A stretch of 64,000 nt of DNA from Vibrio bathopelagicus (GTDB taxonomy: Bacteria; Pseudomonadota; Gammaproteobacteria; Enterobacterales; Vibrionaceae), in the NCBI RefSeq assembly GCF_014879975.1, contig NZ_CP062500.1, positions 3,038,001-3,102,000 on the forward strand. The letters are read 5' to 3'. The notes under the pieces are model-generated. The model worked only from the letters and a program-made list of their open reading frames with translations, did no database searches and was not told the DNA's origin. Every line of letters starts with the position of its first letter. The stretch's first letter is position 1. Shown here piece by piece: positions 1 to 11,570 of the stretch. The position numbers and the translations under genes were made by a program.

Positions 1-808
1 TTGACACTTTGTCGCCAGCTGCAATCTTGATTTCTTTTACTGTACCAGCGAATGGTGCAGGAACTTCCATTGAAGCTTTGTCGCCTTCAACAGTAATTAG
101 AGATTGCTCTTCTTCTACTGTATCGCCAACCGCTACCATGATTTCAGTAACTTCTACTTCGTCACCACCGATATCAGGAACGTTCACTTCTTTCTCAGCA
201 GATGCTGCTGGAGCCGCTGCAACTGGTGCCGCTGCTGGAGCAGGAGCTGCTGCAACTGGAGCGCCAGAACCTGCCACTTCAAATACCATTACTAGAGAAC
301 CAGTAGATACTGAGTCACCAGAAGCGATCTTAATTTCTTTAACGATACCAGCGAATGGTGCAGGAACTTCCATTGAAGCCTTGTCACCTTCAACAGTAAG
401 AAGAGATTGCTCTTCTTCTACTGCGTCGCCGATAGCTACCATGATTTCAGTTACTTCAACTTCATCACCACCGATATCAGGAACGTGAACTTCTTTAAGC
501 TCAGCTGCCGCTGCAGGAGCAGCTGCAACTGGTGCCGCCGCTTCAACTGCTGGCGCAGCCGGTGCTGCTGCAGCACCTTCCGCTTCGAAGATCATGATAA
601 GAGAACCAGTAGAAACAGAATCACCTTCTGAAATCTTGATTTCTTTAACGATACCCGCTTGAGACGCAGGAACTTCCATTGAAGCTTTGTCGCCTTCAAC
701 AGTGATCAGTGACTGCTCTTCTTCAACCTTGTCGCCAACGTTTACAAGAATCTCAGTTACTTCAACCTCGTCAGCACCGATGTCTGGTACATTAATTTCG
801 ATTGTCAT
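1..808 (-). CDS. aceF: Pyruvate dehydrogenase E2 (dihydrolipoamide acetyltransferase), N-terminal part
   Basis: This is the E2 core of the pyruvate dehydrogenase complex, which passes the acetyl group from E1 to CoA in the cytoplasm. The reading starts [19 protein letters not shown] at base 808 and runs off the left window edge, so only about 269 residues are present. Three lipoyl domains are visible, each with a lipoyl-lysine motif ([10 protein letters not shown]), joined by Ala/Pro-rich linkers; three lipoyl domains match the enterobacterial E2. The peripheral-subunit-binding and catalytic domains lie outside the window. It starts 27 bp after the aceE stop, so both are presumably one operon with pdhR. 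Confidence 0.97.
   Translation of the reverse strand, partial: MTIEINVPDIGADEVEVTEILVNVGDKVEEEQSLITVEGDKASMEVPASQAGIVKEIKISEGDSVSTGSLIMIFEAEGAAAAPAAPAVEAAAPVAAAPAAAAELKEVHVPDIGGDEVEVTEIMVAIGDAVEEEQSLLTVEGDKASMEVPAPFAGIVKEIKIASGDSVSTGSLVMVFEVAGSGAPVAAAPAPAAAPVAAAPAASAEKEVNVPDIGGDEVEVTEIMVAVGDTVEEEQSLITVEGDKASMEVPAPFAGTVKEIKIAAGDKVS
20..780 (-). repeat. Three direct repeats encoding the AceF lipoyl domains
   Basis: The same stretch (GCAGGAACTTCCATTGAAGC on the plus strand) occurs near 60, 360 and 666, so the lipoyl-domain coding units repeat with periods of about 300 and 310 bp. The repeats are highly similar at DNA level. They are coding and reflect domain duplication, not a mobile repeat. 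Confidence 0.9.
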
Positions 809-834
809 TGTATTTACCTACCTTAATGCCAGTC

Positions 835-3498
835 TTATGCGTATTGCGGGTTAGTTTTTTCAGTGTCGATATCGAACTTAGCAATTGCTTCAGCAACAAC
901 AGACTTCTCGATATCACCACGTTTAGCCAGTTCAGTTAGAGCTGCAACTACGATGTAGCCAGCGTTAACTTCGAAGTGACGACGTAGGTTTGCACGGCTG
1001 TCAGAACGGCCGAAACCATCTGTACCAAGTACTTTGTAAGACTCAGTTGGCATGTACGCACGTACTTGCTCAGCGTAGTTCTTCATGTAGTCAGTCACTG
1101 CGATTGCAGGTTCTTTACCAAGAACAGTCGTGATGTACGGTACTTTCTCTTCAGCTTCTGGGTGAAGCATGTTGTCACGCTCTACCGCTTGGCCGTCACG
1201 AGTTAGTTCGTTGAACGACGTTACAGAGAATACGTCAGATGCTACGCCGTACTCTTCGCTTAGAATTTCAGCGGCTTTACGCGCTTCGTTCATGATAGTA
1301 CCAGAGCTCATTAGTTGAACTTTGCCCTTAGCACCAGCGTGAGATTCAAGCTTGTAGATACCCTTACGAATGCCTTCTTCAGCGCCTTCTGGCATTGCTG
1401 GCATTGCGTAGTTCTCGTTCATTACTGTTAGGTAGTAGTAAACGTTCTCTTGGTTCTCACCGTACATGCGACGGATACCGTCTTGCATGATAACCGCTAG
1501 CTCGTAAGCAAACGTTGGGTCGTAAGAGATACAGTTAGGGATCGTGTTCGCTTGAATGTGCGAGTGACCATCTTCGTGCTGTAGACCTTCACCATTCAGT
1601 GTTGTACGACCAGCAGTAGCACCTAGTAGGAAGCCACGAGCTTGTTGGTCGCCTGCTAACCAAGCCATGTCACCAATACGTTGGAAACCGAACATTGAGT
1701 AGTAGATGTAGAACGGGATCATTGGTAGATCGTTTGTGCTGTATGAAGTTGCAGCAGCAACCCATGAAGCCATAGAACCTAGTTCGTTGATGCCTTCTTG
1801 AAGAACTTGACCAGACGTTGCTTCTTTGTAGTAAGAAACGATGCCTTTATCTTCAGGTGTGTATTCTTGACCGTGTGGGTTGTAGATACCAACCTGACGG
1901 AATAGACCTTCCATACCGAATGTACGAGCTTCATCACAGATGATAGGAACGATGTTCTTACCAATGTTCTTATCTTTAAGAAGGATATTTAGCGTACGTA
2001 CATAAGCCATAGTTGTAGAGATATCACGCTTCTGTTCACCTAGTAGAGGTGCGAATGCGTCTAGCTCAGGAACCTTGAACTCTTGAGTAAACTTAGGAAG
2101 ACGAGCAGGCGTGTAACCGTGTAGAGCGTTACGACGAGCGTGCATGTATTCGTACTCAGGCGAACCTTCTTCTAACTTCAGGTAAGGAAGCTCTGTGATT
2201 TTCTCATCAGAAAGAATGTCTTCTAGGCCTAGACGATCACGTAGGTGTTGAACATGAGTCATGTCCATTTTCTTAACACCGTGTGCAATGTTCTTACCTT
2301 CAGCCGCATCACCCATGCCGTAACCTTTAACAGTTTTAGCTAGGATTACAGTTGGCTTACCGTTTGTCTCTTTTGCATTGTTGAATGCAGCAAACAGTTT
2401 AGAAGAGTCGTGACCACCACGCTTAAGAGCGAAGATTTCGTCATCAGTCATGTCTGCAACTAGTGCAGCTGTTTCTGGGTACTTACCAAAGAAGTGCTCA
2501 CGTACGTATGCGCCATCTTTAGATTTGAATGTCTGGTAGTCACCATCGATAGTTTCGTTCATTAGTTGAAGAAGCTTACCAGTAGTGTCTTTAGCTAGTA
2601 GTGAATCCCAGTTGCTACCCCAGATAACTTTAACAACGTTCCAACCTGCGCCTTTGAATAGGCCTTCAAGTTCTTGGATGATGCTGCCGTTACCCATTAC
2701 AGGGCCGTCTAGACGCTGTAGGTTACAGTTGATTAGGAAACATAGGTTGTCTAGCTTCTCACGCGCAGCGAAAGAGATAGCACCACGTGATTCTGGCTCA
2801 TCCATCTCACCGTCACCTAGGAACGCGTATACGCGTTGCGCTGAAGTTTCTTTCAGGCCACGGCCGTCAAGGTACTTAAGGAAGCGCGCTTGGTAGATCG
2901 CAGAGATAGGACCAAGACCCATAGATACAGTAGGGAACTGCCAGAACTCAGGCATCAGTTTCGGGTGCGGGTAAGAAGGGATACCTTTACCATCAACTTC
3001 TTGACGGAAGTTATCTAGCTGTTCTTCAGTTAGACGACCTTCAACGAATGCACGAGAGTAGATACCTGGAGAGATGTGACCTTGGTAATAAACTAGATCG
3101 CCACCGTCCGTCTCATTTGGAGCACGGAAGAAGTGGTTGAAACATACTTCGTAGAACGCTGCAGCTGACTGGTAAGAAGCCATGTGACCACCAAGGTCTA
3201 GGTCTTTCTTAGAAGCACGCAATACGATCATGATTGCGTTCCAGCGAATAATCGAACGAATACGACGCTCAAGAGTTACGTCACCAGGGTAAGCTGGCTC
3301 TTGTGCTGCTGGAATTGTGTTGATGTAGTTCGTGTTGATGCCTGTAGCCATATCAACACCATCTAAACGCGCTTTATCTAGAACTTGTTCTAGTAAAAAC
3401 TGTGCACGTTCTACACCTTCTTCACGTACTACTGACTCAAGAGCTTCTAACCAATCTTGAGTTTCCAGAGCATCAACGTCATGCTTCATGTCAGACAT
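835..3498 (-). CDS. aceE: Pyruvate dehydrogenase E1 component (homodimeric type)
   Basis: AceE decarboxylates pyruvate with thiamine diphosphate and reductively acetylates the lipoyl groups of E2. The 887-residue length equals that of E. coli AceE. The thiamine diphosphate motif is visible as GDGEMDEPES (residues about 228-237) closing with NCNLQRLDG (about 257-265). The start MSDMKHDVDALETQDWLEAL agrees with the family and follows a GGA-type ribosome site. It lies between pdhR (62 bp upstream) and aceF (27 bp downstream), the standard PDH operon order. No lpd gene is in view because the window ends inside aceF. Confidence 0.98.
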   Translation of the reverse strand: MSDMKHDVDALETQDWLEALESVVREEGVERAQFLLEQVLDKARLDGVDMATGINTNYINTIPAAQEPAYPGDVTLERRIRSIIRWNAIMIVLRASKKDLDLGGHMASYQSAAAFYEVCFNHFFRAPNETDGGDLVYYQGHISPGIYSRAFVEGRLTEEQLDNFRQEVDGKGIPSYPHPKLMPEFWQFPTVSMGLGPISAIYQARFLKYLDGRGLKETSAQRVYAFLGDGEMDEPESRGAISFAAREKLDNLCFLINCNLQRLDGPVMGNGSIIQELEGLFKGAGWNVVKVIWGSNWDSLLAKDTTGKLLQLMNETIDGDYQTFKSKDGAYVREHFFGKYPETAALVADMTDDEIFALKRGGHDSSKLFAAFNNAKETNGKPTVILAKTVKGYGMGDAAEGKNIAHGVKKMDMTHVQHLRDRLGLEDILSDEKITELPYLKLEEGSPEYEYMHARRNALHGYTPARLPKFTQEFKVPELDAFAPLLGEQKRDISTTMAYVRTLNILLKDKNIGKNIVPIICDEARTFGMEGLFRQVGIYNPHGQEYTPEDKGIVSYYKEATSGQVLQEGINELGSMASWVAAATSYSTNDLPMIPFYIYYSMFGFQRIGDMAWLAGDQQARGFLLGATAGRTTLNGEGLQHEDGHSHIQANTIPNCISYDPTFAYELAVIMQDGIRRMYGENQENVYYYLTVMNENYAMPAMPEGAEEGIRKGIYKLESHAGAKGKVQLMSSGTIMNEARKAAEILSEEYGVASDVFSVTSFNELTRDGQAVERDNMLHPEAEEKVPYITTVLGKEPAIAVTDYMKNYAEQVRAYMPTESYKVLGTDGFGRSDSRANLRRHFEVNAGYIVVAALTELAKRGDIEKSVVAEAIAKFDIDTEKTNPQYA

Positions 3499-3560
3499 GG
3501 CGATCTATCCTTTTTGTTAGTTGGATTCTACTAAACACGTAAAAAGCCGAAGTATTACGG

Positions 3561-4322
3561 CTATTTACCCTGTTGGATTCGACGTAAAGAACGTTCGCGG
3601 CGCGATTCTTCTTTGGTCAAATCCATCAATGTTTCTTCGATGTAAGCTAAATGAGAGTGTGACATTTCACGAGCCTGTTCTGGCTGTCCTGAAACGATCG
3701 CATCCACAATGTTAGCTCGATGTATACTCACTTTCTCCACAACGTCTTTACGACGATGCAACAGCTTTAAATTTTCTAAGACGTTTTGTTCGAGTAACGG
3801 AGCCAAGCTACGAACAATGTGCAATAACACCACATTGTGTGCTGCCTCTGTTAAAGCAATAAGAAAAGCCATCACCGCTGCAGATTCGGCTTCAATGTCA
3901 CCTTTATCCTGCGCACCGTGAATTTTTTCTTGGCATGCTTGAATTCGAGCAAAGTCTTCATCAGTACCACGCAATGCCGCGAAGTAAGCCGAAATCCCTT
4001 CCATCGCATGACGCGATTCCAACAAGTCTAGTTGGGTTTCAGAATGGGAGGACAACAAATTAAGCAAAGGATCTGAAAAGCTTTTCCAGATATTTTCGCT
4101 AACAAACGTACCTCCACCTTGACGGCGAGTAAGCAAGCGTTTGGCTTCTAAACGTTGTATCGCTTCTCGGATTGAAGGACGAGACACATCGAACTGTTTC
4201 GCCAGTTCGCGCTCAGGCGGCAGCTGCTGCCCTGGAGCCAGTGTTCCTTCCACTATCAACCTTTCTAACTCTTGTTCGATAACGTCCGAGAGTTTTGGCT
4301 GACGAATCCTTTGATAAGCCAT
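3561..4322 (-). CDS. pdhR: Pyruvate-responsive GntR/FadR-family repressor
   Basis: PdhR represses the PDH operon and is released by pyruvate. The 253-residue protein begins [20 protein letters not shown], nearly identical to E. coli PdhR. An N-terminal winged helix-turn-helix ([23 protein letters not shown], about residues 40-60) is followed by the helical FCD ligand domain. A longer in-frame start exists at 4367, but it would place the PdhR operator inside the coding region, so the family start at 4322 was chosen. The gene heads the operon pdhR-aceE-aceF and is probably autoregulated. Confidence 0.96.
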   Translation of the reverse strand: MAYQRIRQPKLSDVIEQELERLIVEGTLAPGQQLPPERELAKQFDVSRPSIREAIQRLEAKRLLTRRQGGGTFVSENIWKSFSDPLLNLLSSHSETQLDLLESRHAMEGISAYFAALRGTDEDFARIQACQEKIHGAQDKGDIEAESAAVMAFLIALTEAAHNVVLLHIVRSLAPLLEQNVLENLKLLHRRKDVVEKVSIHRANIVDAIVSGQPEQAREMSHSHLAYIEETLMDLTKEESRRERSLRRIQQGK

Positions 4323-4352
4323 AGTTTGTTGTTCTTCTTTTTCTTCGCTGAC

Positions 4353-4369
4353 AATTGGTAATACCAATT
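4353..4369. promoter_or_regulatory. PdhR operator (perfect palindrome)
   Basis: AATTGGTAATACCAATT is a perfect inverted repeat matching the known PdhR consensus ATTGGTnnnACCAAT. It lies 31 bp upstream of the pdhR start, where bound repressor would block or overlap the promoter of pdhR-aceEF. Autoregulation is the known E. coli arrangement. Confidence 0.88.
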
Positions 4370-4490
4370 TTAAGTTGGGCAGAAATTAACATAATTAAAA
4401 CGCCACTGTCCAGTGTAAAGTTGACCTGCATCATAGAACGCAGTGTGAATTAACCACGATTTAACAAATGAAATTTAAAACAGCAACCAA

Positions 4491-4505
4491 ATTGGTCTTA
4501 CCATT
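4491..4505. promoter_or_regulatory. Second PdhR-like operator
   Basis: ATTGGTCTTACCATT matches the PdhR consensus at all but one position. Its centre is about 137 bp upstream of the first operator in the 483-bp pdhR-ampD gap. The rest of that gap (4370-4805) shows no credible gene and presumably holds the pdhR-aceEF promoter. Confidence 0.6.
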
Positions 4506-4805
4506 TACAGGGGTAATACTTTTGGGGAGTATTCGTGCTAGAAAGTTTCAGGATAAAAATGAATTGTTTCAGAAAGATTAGTGCCACTTGATTAAAAATC
4601 GAACCAAGTGCACATTAGAGGCAGAAATCCTGTTCATAAGTCTTAACATTAGAGCGTTTGATAAGCTCGTCACACTCTCGATTTATTGATGCTCACCGTC
4701 CGACCACTTCCTTTACAAAAGCACAACAAAAATTCACAAACAATTATGCTCATCATTGATTATCTAGAGCCCTTCAATGAGCAGAGTCTTATTGTGAGTT
4801 CGAAT

Positions 4806-5354
4806 TTAGAAGCTCAGTTGACCTTGATATTTTTTCCAATCAAAAACCAAACCGGGGTCAGTTTTTCGTAGCGGGGCGATGTATTGATGGCCAGTGATAC
4901 GCTGACGCGTAATCTGCGAGAAGTTCGACACCAGAGCCTCCGTTAATTGAGCCAAAGATTGGTATTGCTGCTCGGTATAAGCAACAAAGTCACTGCCCTC
5001 CAATTCAATGCCAATCGAGTAGTCATTACATCTTTCTCGGCCAGCAAAGCTCGATTGACCCGCATGCCAAGCTCGGTCTAAGAAAGAAACAAACTGCACC
5101 ACTTCCCCATCGCGACGAATCAAGCAATGCGCCGAGACGCCCATTTGGTAAATCACCTTAAAAAACGGATGCTCAGCGGGGTCGAGTTTTCCCGTAAAAA
5201 ACTGTTCAATGTAAGGTCCACCAAATTGCCCCGGAGGTAAACTGATGTTGTGAACCACCAGCAAAGAGATATCGTCACTCTTTGGCCTTGCATCAAAATA
5301 AGGGGAAGGAACACGCCGAGCGTTGTCATACCATCCGTTGGAGCTGATCGTCAT
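4806..5354 (-). CDS. ampD: 1,6-anhydro-N-acetylmuramyl-L-alanine amidase
   Basis: AmpD is the cytoplasmic zinc amidase that cleaves anhydro-muropeptides during peptidoglycan recycling; its loss derepresses AmpC where AmpR is present. The 182 residues match the family length (183 in E. coli). The zinc ligands are visible: His35 in VVHNIS, a His in ITGHQYIAP near 155 and an Asp in KTDPG near 165. It is divergent from nadC across about 130 bp, the conserved gammaproteobacterial arrangement. Confidence 0.96.
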   Translation of the reverse strand: MTISSNGWYDNARRVPSPYFDARPKSDDISLLVVHNISLPPGQFGGPYIEQFFTGKLDPAEHPFFKVIYQMGVSAHCLIRRDGEVVQFVSFLDRAWHAGQSSFAGRERCNDYSIGIELEGSDFVAYTEQQYQSLAQLTEALVSNFSQITRQRITGHQYIAPLRKTDPGLVFDWKKYQGQLSF

Positions 5355-5394
5355 CTTGGTCTCACTTTTTTTCTGCTAGCACAATAGATTGTGA

Positions 5395-6378
<984 letters not shown>

Positions 6379-6407
6379 TTTATTGAAATATAAATAACTT
6401 ATTTATA

Positions 6408-6437
6408 AAGGCACGGTTAACTATCGTGCCTTTTTTA
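6408..6437 (+). terminator. Intrinsic terminator after nadC
   Basis: The hairpin AAGGCACG...CGTGCCTT is followed by a run of T. It lies 30 bp after the nadC stop and separates nadC from the pil operon. Confidence 0.85.
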
Positions 6438-6633
6438 TTGCCTAAACTATCAGTATTTCAATCACTTATTTAAGTAGATCGCATAATTTTGCGCGCTATA
6501 TGAAACACTACACTAATAAATACAAAACCACTCGCGACCACACCTGAACACCATTCCACTTCCCCATTCCGACTTCTATCCTCTCAATCAACCAGTGCCT
6601 GCACTGAAACAAACTAAACAATGGAATAGAACG

Positions 6634-7059
6634 ATGAATAACAAAAATAGAAGAACAAATCAGAAAGGTTTCACGCTGATTGAATTGATGATTGTGGTGG
6701 CAATTATTGGCGCTCTATCAGCGATCGCGATACCCGCATACAAAGATTACGTAGCAAAAAGTGAAGTTGCAGCAGCAGTAGCAACTATGAAAGCTTTACT
6801 CACGCCGGCAGAACTAACCTATCAAGAAAAAGGGAAATTAGCAGCTAACACTGATTTAGGTGACTTAGGCATCTCCGCAGGTTCTAATGTATTAGGAACT
6901 ATTAGTGTACCAACCGACAACGATATTAAATTCCTATTCGGATCAAAAAGTGCGATATCCAACGCCTACATCACATACTCTAGAACCGACACTGGCTGGG
7001 CATGTGCTGTAGTCTCAGGTGGCGTAAGTAACTTACCAACAATTGATAGTTGCTCATAA
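6634..7059 (+). CDS. pilA: Type IV pilin major subunit
   Basis: This is the pilin precursor of the competence/type IV pilus. It has a short positively charged leader ([12 protein letters not shown]), the prepilin peptidase site G^F, and the hydrophobic assembly helix [20 protein letters not shown] with the conserved Glu5. Two Cys residues near the C-terminus (WACAVV and DSCS) fit the pilin disulfide loop. The ATG at 6634 gives a normal leader; an upstream GTG at 6595 would make it too long. It heads the pilA-pilB-pilC-pilD cluster, and pilB begins at the next base. The mature surface part is diverse in vibrios, so only the N-terminus is diagnostic. Confidence 0.95.
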   Translation: MNNKNRRTNQKGFTLIELMIVVAIIGALSAIAIPAYKDYVAKSEVAAAVATMKALLTPAELTYQEKGKLAANTDLGDLGISAGSNVLGTISVPTDNDIKFLFGSKSAISNAYITYSRTDTGWACAVVSGGVSNLPTIDSCS

Positions 7060-8745
7060 GTGCTAACCAACCTCCCAACCGTTCTACGTCAGGCTAATCT
7101 ACTTAGCCTGACTCAAGAACAAGCCGTTGCGGAACATGTGCAAGCTTCAGGTGTTTCTACGCCTGAAGCTTTGCTCCTTCTGGACATATTCACAGGCGAG
7201 AGTCTCGCACATAACATTCAGGCCATCTTCGGCTTACCGTTAGTACAATTAACCAATACTGACTACGAAACCTTGTGTGACCAATTAGGGCTTCGTGAGC
7301 TGATTACCAAGTATCGCGCTATCCCGATTTCAGTTTCAAGTTCAACTCTCACACTTGCCTCGGCCGACCCAACCGACTTACAAGCTGAAGATGATTTCCG
7401 CTTTGCGACCGGATTACAAATCGAATTGGTTCTCGCTAACTACTCTGAATTAGAAGGCGCGATACGTAAGCTGTATGGCCGTTCTATTTCCGGGCAAGAC
7501 TCCAAGCGCAAAGAGATCACTCAAGACGAACTCGCCAACCTCGTTGAAGTCTCCGACGATGAGATGACTTCGATTGAAGATCTCAGCCAAGACGACTCCC
7601 CTGTTAGCCGCTTTATCAACCAAATACTGGTCGATGCGGTACGTAAAGGCGCTTCCGATATCCACTTCGAACCTTATGAAGAAAACTATCGAGTGCGCTT
7701 ACGTTGCGATGGCATCCTTGTTGAAATACAACAACCCGCCTCCCATCTAAGTCGCCGTTTATCTGCTCGCTTAAAGATCCTCGCCAAGCTGGATATCGCT
7801 GAGCGTCGCTTGCCTCAAGATGGTCGTATTAAGTTGCGGTTAAACGATGAAATCGCGATTGATATGCGAGTATCGACGCTACCGACGCTATGGGGTGAAA
7901 AGATCGTACTGCGTCTTCTAGACAGCAGTGCGGCTAATTTAGATATCGATAAGTTGGGTTATAGCGAGGATCAAAAAGCACTCTACCTCAATGCATTAAA
8001 GCGCCCACAAGGTATGATCTTAATGACCGGGCCAACCGGCAGTGGTAAAACCGTTTCTCTCTACACTGGCCTTCGAGTGCTTAACACCACAGAGCGCAAC
8101 ATCTCAACAGCCGAAGACCCGGTAGAGATAAATCTATGTGGTATCAATCAAGTTCAAGTCGCACCCAAAATCGGTTTTGGGTTTGCCGAAGCATTGCGAT
8201 CGTTTTTACGACAAGATCCCGATGTGGTCATGGTCGGAGAGATCCGCGATTTAGAAACCGCAGAGATCGCGATCAAAGCATCGCAAACTGGACACCTAGT
8301 CCTTTCGACATTGCACACCAACTCCGCCGCAGAAACCGTAACTCGACTCGCTCACATGGGAATTGAACCTTTTAACCTTGCTTCATCATTAAGCTTGATT
8401 ATCGCCCAACGACTGGCAAGACGATTGTGCAATCACTGCAAAGCAGCTGACGACTCTCCGGATATATTTCTGCGTCACTCTATCCCTAACAGCCAAACAA
8501 TCTATAAAGCCAATCCACAAGGATGTAATGAGTGTAATCAGGGATACTCTGGGCGAGTGGGTATCTATGAAGTTATGCCATTTAGCGACCAACTAAAAAG
8601 CAGCCTGATCGACAAACCGAACGCGTTAGCCATTGAAAACTTGGCGCACCGAGAAGGCATGCGAACACTGCAAGAATCAGGGCTAGATAAACTGCTTGAA
8701 GGCACCACCAGCTATCAAGAACTACAACGTGTTCTGTATCTATAA
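7060..8745 (+). CDS. pilB: Type IV pilus assembly ATPase
   Basis: PilB is the cytoplasmic hexameric motor for pilus extension. The 561 residues contain an N-terminal MshEN-like domain, then the GspE/PilB ATPase with Walker A ([10 protein letters not shown], about 324-333), an Asp box, Walker B ([12 protein letters not shown]) and His box (STLHTN). Two CxxC pairs (CNHC and CNEC, about 452-491) form the zinc site typical of PilB rather than PilT. The start is GTG immediately after the pilA stop, with no intergenic base, suggesting translational coupling. Confidence 0.97.
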   Translation: MLTNLPTVLRQANLLSLTQEQAVAEHVQASGVSTPEALLLLDIFTGESLAHNIQAIFGLPLVQLTNTDYETLCDQLGLRELITKYRAIPISVSSSTLTLASADPTDLQAEDDFRFATGLQIELVLANYSELEGAIRKLYGRSISGQDSKRKEITQDELANLVEVSDDEMTSIEDLSQDDSPVSRFINQILVDAVRKGASDIHFEPYEENYRVRLRCDGILVEIQQPASHLSRRLSARLKILAKLDIAERRLPQDGRIKLRLNDEIAIDMRVSTLPTLWGEKIVLRLLDSSAANLDIDKLGYSEDQKALYLNALKRPQGMILMTGPTGSGKTVSLYTGLRVLNTTERNISTAEDPVEINLCGINQVQVAPKIGFGFAEALRSFLRQDPDVVMVGEIRDLETAEIAIKASQTGHLVLSTLHTNSAAETVTRLAHMGIEPFNLASSLSLIIAQRLARRLCNHCKAADDSPDIFLRHSIPNSQTIYKANPQGCNECNQGYSGRVGIYEVMPFSDQLKSSLIDKPNALAIENLAHREGMRTLQESGLDKLLEGTTSYQELQRVLYL

Positions 8746-8759
8746 TTCACGGAGCGAGA

Positions 8760-9989
8760 ATGAGTAGTAAGAACAAACAATCACAACTTAAAAGTTACCA
8801 TTGGAAGGGCATAAACAGCTCCGGAAAGAAAGTATCAGGGCAAACCTTAGCATTGACGGAATTAGAGGTACGAGAAAAGCTCAAAGATCAGCATATCCAA
8901 ATAAAGAAAATCAAAAAGAAAAGCATCTCAGCACTGACTCGTTTAACGCACCGAGTTAAGGCCAAAGACATTACCGTGTTGACTCGGCAACTCGCGACCA
9001 TGTTAGCAACGGGTGTCCCTATCGTGCAGGCCATCAAGTTAGTCTCAGACAATCATCGCAAAGCTGAGATGAAGTCTATCTTGTCGCACATCTGTAAAGG
9101 TGTAGAAGCGGGCACTCCGATTTCAAAAGCCATGCGAACCGCAAGCCGTCACTTTGATGATCTGTATACCGACTTAGTTGCGACAGGCGAACTCTCAGGC
9201 AACCTAGCGCAAGTCTTTGAACGTTTGGCGACATACCGTGAAAAAAGTGAGCAACTAAAATCTAAGGTTATAAAGGCTCTCATCTACCCAGCAATGGTTG
9301 TAGCGGTCGCCCTTACCGTTTCCTACTTAATGCTAACCATGGTCATTCCTGAATTTGAATCGATGTTTTCTGGTTTCGGCGCAGACTTACCTTGGTTCAC
9401 TCAGCAAGTGCTTTATCTTTCCCACTGGATGCAGGCCTACAGTTTCTATACTACTATTGGTATTGGTTTATTATTCCTATCCATTCAGCAACTGCGTCAG
9501 CGATCTTACTCGATTCGACTTTCAACCAGTCGTCTTGGTTTACGCTTCCCTATCCTGGGTGCTGTCATCACTAAGGCATCAATTGCAAAGTTCAGCCGGA
9601 CGCTATCAACCAGTTTTAGTTCTGGGATTCCCATCTTAACGAGCCTTAAAACAACGGCTAAAACGGCGGGTAATCTACATTATGAAGCGGCAATCATCGA
9701 GGTTCACCGTGAGACTGCCGCAGGCATGCCGATGTACATTGCAATGCGCAATACCAATGCCTTCCCGGAGATGGTTTTGCAGATGGTGATGATTGGTGAA
9801 GAGTCCGGAAACCTTGATGATATGCTCAATAAAGTAGCTTCCATTTACGAGTTCGAAGTAGACAACACCGTCGATAACCTAGGTAAAATTCTCGAACCGC
9901 TGATTATTGTCTTTTTGGGTACGGTTGTTGGCGGCCTCGTTGTCGCGATGTACTTACCGATCTTTAATCTTATGAGTGTGTTAGGATAG
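8760..9989 (+). CDS. pilC: Type IV pilus inner-membrane platform protein
   Basis: PilC is the inner-membrane platform that couples the PilB/PilT motors to pilin insertion. The 409 residues show two tandem GspF/PilC domains (each with a [15 protein letters not shown] or [19 protein letters not shown] core) and three hydrophobic segments, the last near the C-terminus ([20 protein letters not shown]). It starts 14 bp after pilB, behind a GGAGCGAGA-type ribosome site. Confidence 0.97.
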   Translation: MSSKNKQSQLKSYHWKGINSSGKKVSGQTLALTELEVREKLKDQHIQIKKIKKKSISALTRLTHRVKAKDITVLTRQLATMLATGVPIVQAIKLVSDNHRKAEMKSILSHICKGVEAGTPISKAMRTASRHFDDLYTDLVATGELSGNLAQVFERLATYREKSEQLKSKVIKALIYPAMVVAVALTVSYLMLTMVIPEFESMFSGFGADLPWFTQQVLYLSHWMQAYSFYTTIGIGLLFLSIQQLRQRSYSIRLSTSRLGLRFPILGAVITKASIAKFSRTLSTSFSSGIPILTSLKTTAKTAGNLHYEAAIIEVHRETAAGMPMYIAMRNTNAFPEMVLQMVMIGEESGNLDDMLNKVASIYEFEVDNTVDNLGKILEPLIIVFLGTVVGGLVVAMYLPIFNLMSVLG

Positions 9990-10057
9990 CCAAAAGCAAC
10001 TAAACACCCATGAGTAGCCAATCTCTACTCATATAGATCAAGTGGTAAAAGGACACT

Positions 10058-10927
10058 ATGGAAGTATTTCACTACTATCCTTGGCTATTCCCCGTATTAG
10101 CTTTCATTTTTAGCCTTCTTATCGGCAGTTTTCTCAACGTCGTCATACACCGTTTACCGATTATGATGGAACGAGAATGGCAACAAGAGTGCTCGGAGTA
10201 TTTCTCTCAATATAAAATTCCAGCGCCAGAGGGAAAGTTTAATCTCAGCATTCCTCGTTCTACCTGCCCAAAATGCAAAACCCAATTAAGGATAATAGAC
10301 AATATACCAGTCTTAAGCTGGTTGTTCTTAAAGGGTAAGTGTCATACCTGTACGACTCCAATCAGCGCTCGCTACCCTTTAGTCGAACTGCTTACCGCAA
10401 TCCTTTGTACTGTTGTCGCTAGCCACTTTGGTTTCAGTTACTACGCTATCGCCCTGATCTTTTTCACCTTTGCGTTGATTACCGCAACCTTTATCGATCT
10501 CGATACCATGCTGCTACCTGATCAAATCACCTTACCTTTAGTTTGGTCTGGTATCGCTTTAGCCCTGTTTAACGTCAGTCCTGTATCGCTTCAAGATTCA
10601 GTGATTGGTGCAATAGCAGGCTACTTAGCCCTATGGTCCGTTTACTGGCTGTTCAAGCTACTGACAGGCAAAGAAGGCATGGGTTACGGCGACTTCAAGC
10701 TTTTAGCAGCGCTTGGCGCATGGCTTGGTTGGCAGCACCTACCAATGATCATTCTTTTGTCATCGCTGGTCGGTTTAGTTTTCGGATTGATTCAACTTCG
10801 CTTGAAACAGCAAGGCATAGATAAAGCCTTCCCATTTGGTCCCTACCTCGCGATTGCTGGTTGGGTAAGCCTATTGTGGGGCAATGACATCATGGGTTGG
10901 TATTTCACTTCTGTGCTAGGGATTTAA
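10058..10927 (+). CDS. pilD: Prepilin peptidase / N-methyltransferase
   Basis: PilD cleaves type IV prepilin and type II secretion pseudopilin leaders and methylates the new N-terminus. The 289-residue polytopic membrane protein has the cytoplasmic tetracysteine motif (CPKC...CHTC, about residues 72-99). The two catalytic aspartates sit in DLDTMLLPD and GMGYGDFK. The stop is 2 bp before the coaE start, so the two genes are probably co-transcribed. Confidence 0.97.
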   Translation: MEVFHYYPWLFPVLAFIFSLLIGSFLNVVIHRLPIMMEREWQQECSEYFSQYKIPAPEGKFNLSIPRSTCPKCKTQLRIIDNIPVLSWLFLKGKCHTCTTPISARYPLVELLTAILCTVVASHFGFSYYAIALIFFTFALITATFIDLDTMLLPDQITLPLVWSGIALALFNVSPVSLQDSVIGAIAGYLALWSVYWLFKLLTGKEGMGYGDFKLLAALGAWLGWQHLPMIILLSSLVGLVFGLIQLRLKQQGIDKAFPFGPYLAIAGWVSLLWGNDIMGWYFTSVLGI

Positions 10928-10929
10928 TC

Positions 10930-11544
10930 ATGGCAATCATTATCGGATTAAGTGGTGGTATCGCCAGTGGCAAAACCACAGTAGCTAACCTATTCAATGA
11001 ACACTTCAATATTGATATTGTCGATGCTGATATCGTGGCACGTGAAGTGGTCGCTCTAGGCAGTGACGGCTTAAAGCAGATTACAGAGCATTTTGGTGAG
11101 GCTATCTTGCTCGAAGATGGGACACTAAACCGAGCTAAACTGCGCGAAGTGATCTTCACTGATCCCACAGAAAAACAATGGCTCAATGATCTTCTTCATC
11201 CCATGATCCGTGACAAAATTGACAGTGACCTGTCTAAAATCACATCCCCGTATGGTTTATTAGTCGCACCGCTATTGGTTGAAAACCAAATGCAAGGCAT
11301 GGCCGATCGCGTATTAATCGTAGATGTGCCAGCAGAAGTACAAATAGAACGGACGATGAATCGTGATAATGTTTCTAGGGAACAAGTTGCATCAATTTTA
11401 AAATCACAGGCTTCAAGAGAACAACGCTTAGCAGTTGCAGATGACGTGATTAAAAACCATACTAAAAACCAAGAACTTTTGCCTCAAATCACAGATTTAC
11501 ATCAAAAGTATCTGGCAATCAGTGCAGTAGATGGGTCAGAATAG
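10930..11544 (+). CDS. coaE: Dephospho-CoA kinase
   Basis: CoaE phosphorylates dephospho-CoA in the last step of coenzyme A synthesis. The protein of 204 residues begins MAIIIGLSGGIASGKTTVAN, with the P-loop GGIASGKT at residues 9-16. An upstream start at 10897 lies within pilD and was rejected. The pilD-coaE-zapD-yacG order is conserved in gammaproteobacteria. Confidence 0.97.
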   Translation: MAIIIGLSGGIASGKTTVANLFNEHFNIDIVDADIVAREVVALGSDGLKQITEHFGEAILLEDGTLNRAKLREVIFTDPTEKQWLNDLLHPMIRDKIDSDLSKITSPYGLLVAPLLVENQMQGMADRVLIVDVPAEVQIERTMNRDNVSREQVASILKSQASREQRLAVADDVIKNHTKNQELLPQITDLHQKYLAISAVDGSE

Positions 11545-11570
11545 AACAATGTTGAATGAAGGTTTGCTTG

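Noticed and set aside
9..631. Plus-strand open readings opposite aceF, including a Ser/Thr-rich repetitive one of 159 codons
   Set aside because: They are antisense shadows of the repeated lipoyl domains and the Ala-rich linkers; the minus-strand reading is a clear AceF.
4686..4871. A 61-codon plus-strand reading in the pdhR-ampD gap
   Set aside because: It ends within ampD on the other strand, has no ribosome site and no family resemblance.
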